The position numbers were made by a program, and so were the translations under genes. A stretch of 64,000 nt of DNA from Albifimbria verrucaria (lineage: Eukaryota; Ascomycota; Sordariomycetes; Hypocreales; Stachybotryaceae), in assembly GCA_020081605.1 (NCBI GenBank), contig JAHREC010000041.1, forward strand, positions 1 through 64,000, written 5' to 3'. Every line of letters begins with the position of its first letter. Within the stretch, counting starts at the first letter, position 1. Below are positions 58,612 to 64,000 of this stretch, one piece after another. Below the pieces are notes generated by a model, which worked only from the letters and a program-made list of their open reading frames with translations, ran no database searches and was not told the origin of the DNA.

Positions 58612-61040
58612 GGTGAATTGGCCGAGTTATCACGGCTAAGAAACAGTGGGCACCTCCATCATGCCTTTGTGCTTTCGATTACCGGAATGAGAATTAGATC
58701 CACGCTGCTTCCAATTTCAGGAATAGCGGTTCGTTGGGTTAAGGGAGTTGTCCAAGATGGCAAGGCTAAGCTCAAGTGCGTGACGGACCTGATCAATACT
58801 TGAACTCGACTTCACGCCCCGAATCTGTCAAGTTTTGGGCCTTTATTCCGAATAACCCCTGCCTGAAAACATGTAATCTTTACCTCTTAACTTTGAGCAG
58901 TCGAGGGTCTGTAAATAGGGCATGTTCTTTCCTTTTCCTCCCTTCTATCTTTACAGTATGACTATCCAGCACCAATGAATAATTCCTTAGTGCCAACCTC
59001 AGCCAGAGCAACTCCTTGCCTATTTGTATGCTATTGTTTTCTCTCTCGATTAATCAAATGTTTTGACTTGATTTCCTGGCCTTTGTGGTCTTCTTGATCA
59101 CTGATCACCCTTACCTCCGTGATCATATCTATCAAATCATGCTAGACAACCCCTGGGCCAACTGCCAGGACTGGCAATCGCTTCTAACTGTGAATGCGAC
59201 GTATCTGCAAAAGAGACGCCAAAGACTTGACGTCGGTCAGAATGACGATCTCTCACCTAGCGAAGACATTGAACTACTCGAAGAAACCGCATTCAATCAA
59301 CTACTGCACCTCCAATCGTGTGGACTGCTTATCGTGGCTTGTATGCCAGCTCGTGTAAAAATGAACCAGACAAGCACAGACGCTTTCGGCCTTATCTTCA
59401 GTTTGTTTTTCAAGATACTCGAGTAGTCCCGGAATGCCGGCCTCCGTTGGCTGAGGAGCACCCTTTCATCCACAGTGTAAGAGAGTTGATGGTTCCCGAT
59501 AGTTTCGTTTTCGGCATTTATAAGAGCAACAAGCAGAAGAATCTGAGAGGGGCTTGGATTGAGGATCCGGAAGCTACTTGGAACAGTGAGATGGCTACCG
59601 AGTTGAAAAAGCTAATTCCCGATTCCGTAAAACGCCATCCGCTCCACTTCATAACCCTGGCATCACAAATATCCAGGGACACGTTCAAGGGCAGCTGTGA
59701 CGACGTTTTTCTATCGTCTGCAAACGAAATTAACCTTTTGCAACTTGTCGAGGAACAAGCTATGGTACATCTATCTGATACGTGGCAGACTGGGCTACCT
59801 GATATACCAGCCAGTCGTTCCATTTCGGAGTCATCAACTGAATCGGAAAACAGTTCAGAGTCATCAATTGACGATGAATCGAAAGATTCATCCGATATTC
59901 CCCGTATAAGCGTGGAAAACCAAAGAAATGTCTGGTTAAGCTGCATTGACTGGGGAAACTTGGTCCTTATGAATGAGCTATACCTGAAGAGCTCGTACGA
60001 GGTTGGATCTGGTATGTCGCCGTGGACATACAATTGTTTCAAAGACCGTGCCACCATTAGACACCATGATTATAGAAAGTTATTCATTCTTCAAGCCTAT
60101 GGGCTGGTCGTAATGAAGTTTATGGCTCCAAACATCAACGGTGCGACACGCACACGACCCTTTGTCCAGTTTCTCTTTCATGACGACAGAGGAAGAAGAA
60201 GAGAGGGAAAACAATTTGACACATCGATTCATCCATGCCTTGGTGGATGATAAGGCTTTGGACGTTGGAGTTACTAACTGGAGCGAATTATATTATACTT
60301 CTAAAAACGACCGAAAATCGTTCATAGCAGAGCGCTGAGCACCACTGATGATGAGGAATGGGAGCCTTCGGCTGAAACATGCTGGGATAGAGAAACTCCG
60401 GTCTGCGATTTGGTCGTTGAGATTCCGGTGCTCGAGAATCAACCTGTTTATCTTATTGCCATAGCAATAGATATGTCAAATGATGAATTTCTGCGCACTG
60501 ACGACAGGCAGTTTATGCTTCTGGCGAGAAAGACATGCCTTGTTGAACGTATCATAAACCATGCGAGAGCGGCTGGGTTAAGCAGAGCATATGACATCAC
60601 CATGGCCTGAAACGGCCAGTCCTATCTCATCTTCTCCAAGTTCTAGGCCGCCTCCATTCCGAGTCGCTCTGAGTGGGAAGTTTGAGGGATACGAGTTCAG
60701 AGAACTGCTCAACCTTATCGAGGCTCGGGGCTGGGAGTATTGCAGGCATGATCCTACGCACGTCATCTGTTCAAACCCACGCGATGATACAGAAGTCGTT
60801 GAACATGCCGTAAAACTGAACAAGCCGCTCATGAAGATCGCTTGGCTTGAACGGTCCAGCGAATTGAAGTACAACTTAGATATCGAGGGTTATTTGTGGC
60901 CAGATAAAAACAAGACTTGGGATCTTAAAGATTCTCTAAATCGTGTCTGTCAGTACCTCAGACATGGAAAACCAACTGAACAGTACGAACTACTCAATGA
61001 TGTCACATGGTCATCTCGAGATCACCCTAGCACTGCCAGA
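58612..61040 (+). repeat. Tandem duplication, copy 1 (part within window)
   Basis: Aligns with 61921-64000. The similarity starts upstream of the genes (GGTGAATT...CCGAGTT...TGGGCACC...CATTATGCC/CATCATGCC) and covers the promoter-like region and the coding region up to the window end of copy 2. It is moderate in the 5' half and near-identical from about 60517 onward. Confidence 0.85.
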
Positions 61041-61685
61041 TGTGTGGATGGAGGCAAAGCGGGATTCGAGACCAAAAGGTTAATCCCTCATCCCATCATT
61101 CTACATCATAGAGAGGTATTTACTACCCATCATAGATACAACCACAATTGGGATTCTCCACGTTATTTATGAGTTTTGCCGTCAAAGCAAGCCCCAGACG
61201 GTGTTCCAACTTCACAGTATAAGGGTTAAAGGCCCCTACTTTTGGGAATTTGTCGGCACACGACAGCCTGCTTTAGACACATTACAGCCGATGCCGACCC
61301 CAAGGTTTAACCCTCTCCGTGATTTCCCGGGATATACTGGTTTAGAATGCCTTGAATATTTACCCAAAGGTAGGACAGATCTGAAGCTTCCGTGGCATCA
61401 TGATGCTTCGTCGTCATTTATGGATGAATGCGATAGTCTGAGATTTATAGACCACCCTATAATACTCAAAGTCCAGGATGGAGATAAATCCATCGCCGTT
61501 CCATTACTTAATCCAACCCTCACAAGTATGATCGATGTGGGCTTGCCCTTTATGCACAGCTTACCCACGGGAACCTAAGAAATGAGCAAAGAACTATTGA
61601 TTCGATACGCTGTGATGATGGGGATGAGATCGTTTGGGTCATGTCGATATCGGAGAAAGCATTGGAGGAAGACTTAGCGAGGTGA
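59139..61685 (+). CDS. Multidomain BRCT-like protein, copy 1, frame-broken
   Basis: About 850 residues, no described family. The ATG at 59139 (MLDNPWANCQDWQSLL) is conserved in copy 2. Two internal repeats follow: LLHLQSCGLLIVACM...PYLQFVFQDT...HPFIHSVREL and ILQAYGLVVMKFM...RPFVQFLFHDD...THRFIHALVDD, separated by LLQLVEEQAMVHLSDTWQTG and an acidic Ser-rich linker. Next come VYLIAIAIDMSNDEFL and ARKTCLVERIINHARAAGLS, then a BRCT-like domain (FRVALSGKFEGYEFRELLNL, DPTHVICSNP, VEHAVKLNKPLMKIAWLERS) at about 60660-60860, and an uncharacterised C-terminal part (VFQLHSIRVKGPYFWEFVGT, LRDFPGYTGLECLEYLPKGR, ISEKALEEDLAR) ending at 61683-61685. Frame breaks: about 59360, 60190, 60335, 60596, 61080, 61550. 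The BRCT-like domain suggests a DNA-damage or chromatin role; this is inference. Confidence 0.65.
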
Positions 61686-61920
61686 TGAATACTCGCTGAA
61701 AGGGATAGAATCAGAACTTTCAAAATTTCCAGTGACAGATGCATGCAATATGCTACTGTATGATACCGGTACTGTATGTATATTATTATGTATTTTAATA
61801 ATAAATTACGCGATCCAGGCATCAACTGGTTAATGTCTTGGGATGGTCTGCCTTCCGCAAGAAATAACCATACATTGTGTAATATCACTAAATGGCAGTC
61901 ATGATCTAGCTGGGCAATCG
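61686..61920. other. Spacer between the tandem copies
   Basis: Short AT-rich spacer downstream of copy 1; no features seen. Confidence 0.5.
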
Positions 61921-64000
61921 GGTGAATTCGCCGAGTTGTCATGATCAAGCAACCGTGGGCACCCCCATTATGCCTTTGTGCTTTTGATTGCCGGGATGGG
62001 AACCTGGATCCCAACTTCACGAGTAGCCTTCAGTTAGGTTTGTTAAGTGAGTGGTGGGACGAGTCGTCCAAGAATGGTAAGGCCAAGCAAGCTCAAGTAG
62101 ATGATGGATCTGATCGATACTTGAACTTGACTTCACGCTCTGAATTTGTCAAGTTTCGTACCTTCGCCACGAATTTCCTCTACCTGAAATCATATCATCT
62201 TCACCTCTAACTATAAGCAGTCGAGGGTCTGTAAATAGGGCATTTCCTTTCTTTTTCTCCCTTCTATCCAGCGTCAATGAATAATTCCTTACTCCTTGCC
62301 TATTCATACAATATTGTTTTCCTTTTCTTCTTTCTGTCTTCTAAACTCAGTATACTGTCTGAATCGCAACTGCCAAAATGTTTTTAAAATGATTTCCTGG
62401 TCTTTGTGGTCTTCTTGATCACTGGTCACTCTTGCATCCGTGATTATATCTACCAAATCATGCTAGATAACCCCTGGGCTAATTGCCGAGACTGGCAATC
62501 ACTGCTAATCGCGAATGCAAAAGATCTGCAAGAGAATGAGAATATGGAGGATATTGAATTTCATCAACTACTGAGTCTCCAATCTTATGGGCTGCTTACC
62601 TTGGCGTGTGGGTGGGTCGAGAACAACCGTTCTTGGCCTTGCCTTCAGTTTCTTTTCTATGATACTCAGGAGAACCAAAACTGCGAACGTCAGGAGCACC
62701 CTTCATTCAAGCTCTAAGAAAGTCTATGTATCTTAATATCACTGTTATCGGCAAGGGCATCGGGCTTGATAATTCAGAAGTTGCACTGGATCACGAGTTG
62801 GTTGCCGAATTCAAAGAGCTGCTTCCAATCTCCGTACAAAACCACCCGCTCTATTTCATAAACCTAGTACCACAAGAATTCTCGGAAACCAACCTTGTGC
62901 AGCTTGTCGAGGAACAAGCCATGGCACATCTATCCAAGGATTGGCAGAACGGGCTACCTGACCCGAGAGATATTTGTATCGATTGTGAGACAGATTTCTC
63001 CCATCGCTTGGATGATTTGGCCTCTACCTCCCTCTCAGAAAAAGACAACCGGAAAATATTGACACTCGAATCTTACTGCGCCCGAGTCTATGTATTTATC
63101 GTTCCCAGTGCTGATAATAACACACGCACATTACCGTTCATCCAATTTATTTTCTGGGATAATAGGGAAGAGGATGAGAATGAAGAAAGCCGAACACATC
63201 TGTTCATTCAAGCCTTGGTGGATGATAACGTTTTGGATGTCAGAGTCACAAATTGGACTGACCTACGTTTTTCTTCTGGGGGAAGGGGCACTGATCTATG
63301 GTGCACGTACTGACGGAAAACAATGGGAACTATTACCAGGAGCATGTTGGAACGGTGAGACTCTAAATAGCTACGAACTCGACGAAATTCCCGAGTCAGC
63401 ACGTGATTCTCTCTATCTCGTCGCCATCGCACTAGATATGACAGACGATGAGTTCTTAAGCACCGACAATAAGCAATTTATGGTTCTGGCGAGAAAAACA
63501 TGTCTTGTTGAACGTATCGTAAACCATGCGAGAGCGGCTGGGTTAAGCAGAGCATATGACACACCATGGCCTGAAACGGCCAGTCCTATCTCATCTTCTC
63601 CAAGTTCTAGGCCGCCTCCATTCCGAGTCGCTCTGAGTGGGAAGTTCGAGGGATACGAGTTCAGAGAACTGCTCAATCTTATCGAGGCTCGGGGCTGGGA
63701 GTATTGCAGACATGATCCTACACACGTCATTTGTTCAAACCCACGCGATGATACAGATGTCATTAGATATGCTGTAAAATTTAACAAGCCGCTCATAAGT
63801 ATCGATTGGCTCAAAGAGTCCAACGAAGAAGACGAAGACTTGAACCCGAATGATTATGTCTGGCCAAGCGAAAGCGAGATCTCCAAATGTCTAGGCTTCC
63901 TAAACCGTGTCAGCCAGTATCTTACGCATGAAAAGCCAACTGACCAGTACGAATTACTTGAGGATGTCACATGGTCATCTCGAGATCACCCTAGCACTGC
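61921..64000 (+). repeat. Tandem duplication, copy 2 (cut by window end)
   Basis: Second copy of the block that starts at 58612, in direct orientation, offset about 3.31 kb at the left end and 2.96 kb at the right, because copy 2 lacks about 350 bp, mainly the acidic Ser-rich linker. Confidence 0.85.
62460..64000 (+). CDS. Multidomain BRCT-like protein, copy 2, partial
   Basis: Begins at the conserved ATG (MLDNPWANCRDWQSLL). The first internal repeat reads LLSLQSYGLLTLACG...PCLQFLFYDTQ; after a one-base loss at 62702-62703 it continues with LGLDN-type sequence, DHELVAEFKELLPISVQNHP, LVQLVEEQAMAHLSKDWQNG and the second repeat ILTLESYCARVYVFI...LPFIQFIFWDN...THLFIQALVDD. A base gained in a G run (63278-63282) shifts the frame before ARTDGKQWELLPGACWNG and YLVAIALDMTDDEFL. 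The BRCT-like part (GLSRAYDTPWPETASP, then FRVALSGKFEGYEFRELLNL and DTDVIRYAVKFNKPLISIDW) is in one frame here and runs out of the window. Unlike copy 1 there is no break before the BRCT-like domain. Confidence 0.65.

Noticed and set aside
59518..60057. 179-residue minus frame in tandem copy 1
   Set aside because: Antisense shadow; the plus strand is the one conserved between the two copies.
60517..61040. RIP as cause of the differences between the tandem copies
   Set aside because: The differences are transitions but not concentrated at CpA sites, and they are few; a dinucleotide count over the full alignment would be needed to say more.

Overview
The window looks like nuclear DNA of a filamentous ascomycete (Pezizomycotina). 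Introns are short (about 48-75 bp) GT-AG introns with CTNAC/CTAAT-like branch sites, genes are on both strands without operons, and the recognisable families are typical of such fungi: a DUF6606/DUF3638/DUF3645 giant protein, a HeLo (HET-s/LopB-type) cell-death protein, F-box/ankyrin proteins, a BTB protein, a telomere-linked RecQ-type helicase relic, a chromodomain protein, two PD-(D/E)XK-like proteins, an FAD monooxygenase and a small cysteine-rich secreted protein. There is no rRNA, CRISPR or bacterial content. Large parts are gene-poor, so this reads as an accessory or subtelomere-like compartment.

Layout. 1.9-3.0 kb (-) BTB protein; 5.7-6.8 kb (+) truncated telomere-linked helicase, tail to tail with a PD-(D/E)XK-like gene (6.9-8.3 kb, -); 9.1-10.6 kb (+) F-box/ankyrin protein; 11.5-20.9 kb (-) a 9.4-kb DUF3638-family gene, the largest in the window. 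21-34 kb is sparse: a one-TM protein, a few short hypotheticals and a four-TM membrane protein. 34.1-35.4 kb (+) a second PD-(D/E)XK-like protein; 36.3-37.4 kb (-) F-box/ankyrin; 38.5-40.5 kb (-) HeLo plus pseudokinase; 41.6-42.7 kb (-) F-box-like relic; 44.6-46.0 kb (+) FAD monooxygenase. 46-50.8 kb has no supported gene. 50.8-58.2 kb (-) holds six small or medium genes: chromodomain, two coiled-coil proteins, cysteine-rich secreted protein, an unknown and a half zinc finger. 58.6-64.0 kb (+) is a direct tandem duplication of a multidomain BRCT-like gene, the second copy cut by the window end.

A pattern runs through nearly every long gene: the reading frame is broken by isolated one-base indels, usually a one-base contraction in a homopolymer, while the splice sites and the protein signatures on both sides stay intact. 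I diagnosed more than 25 such events by matching family signatures across frames, and for the tandem pair by comparing the two copies. The likeliest cause is uncorrected indel error in the assembly, so I give gene spans across the breaks. Real decay is still likely for a few loci: the helicase relic (a missing internal block) and the F-box-like gene at 42 kb (an in-frame TGA).

Functionally the strongest theme is fungal self/non-self recognition and regulated cell death (HeLo-pseudokinase, ankyrin/F-box proteins), next to chromatin and DNA-linked proteins (chromodomain, BRCT-like, nuclease-fold, helicase). No biosynthetic cluster and no intact transposon were found.
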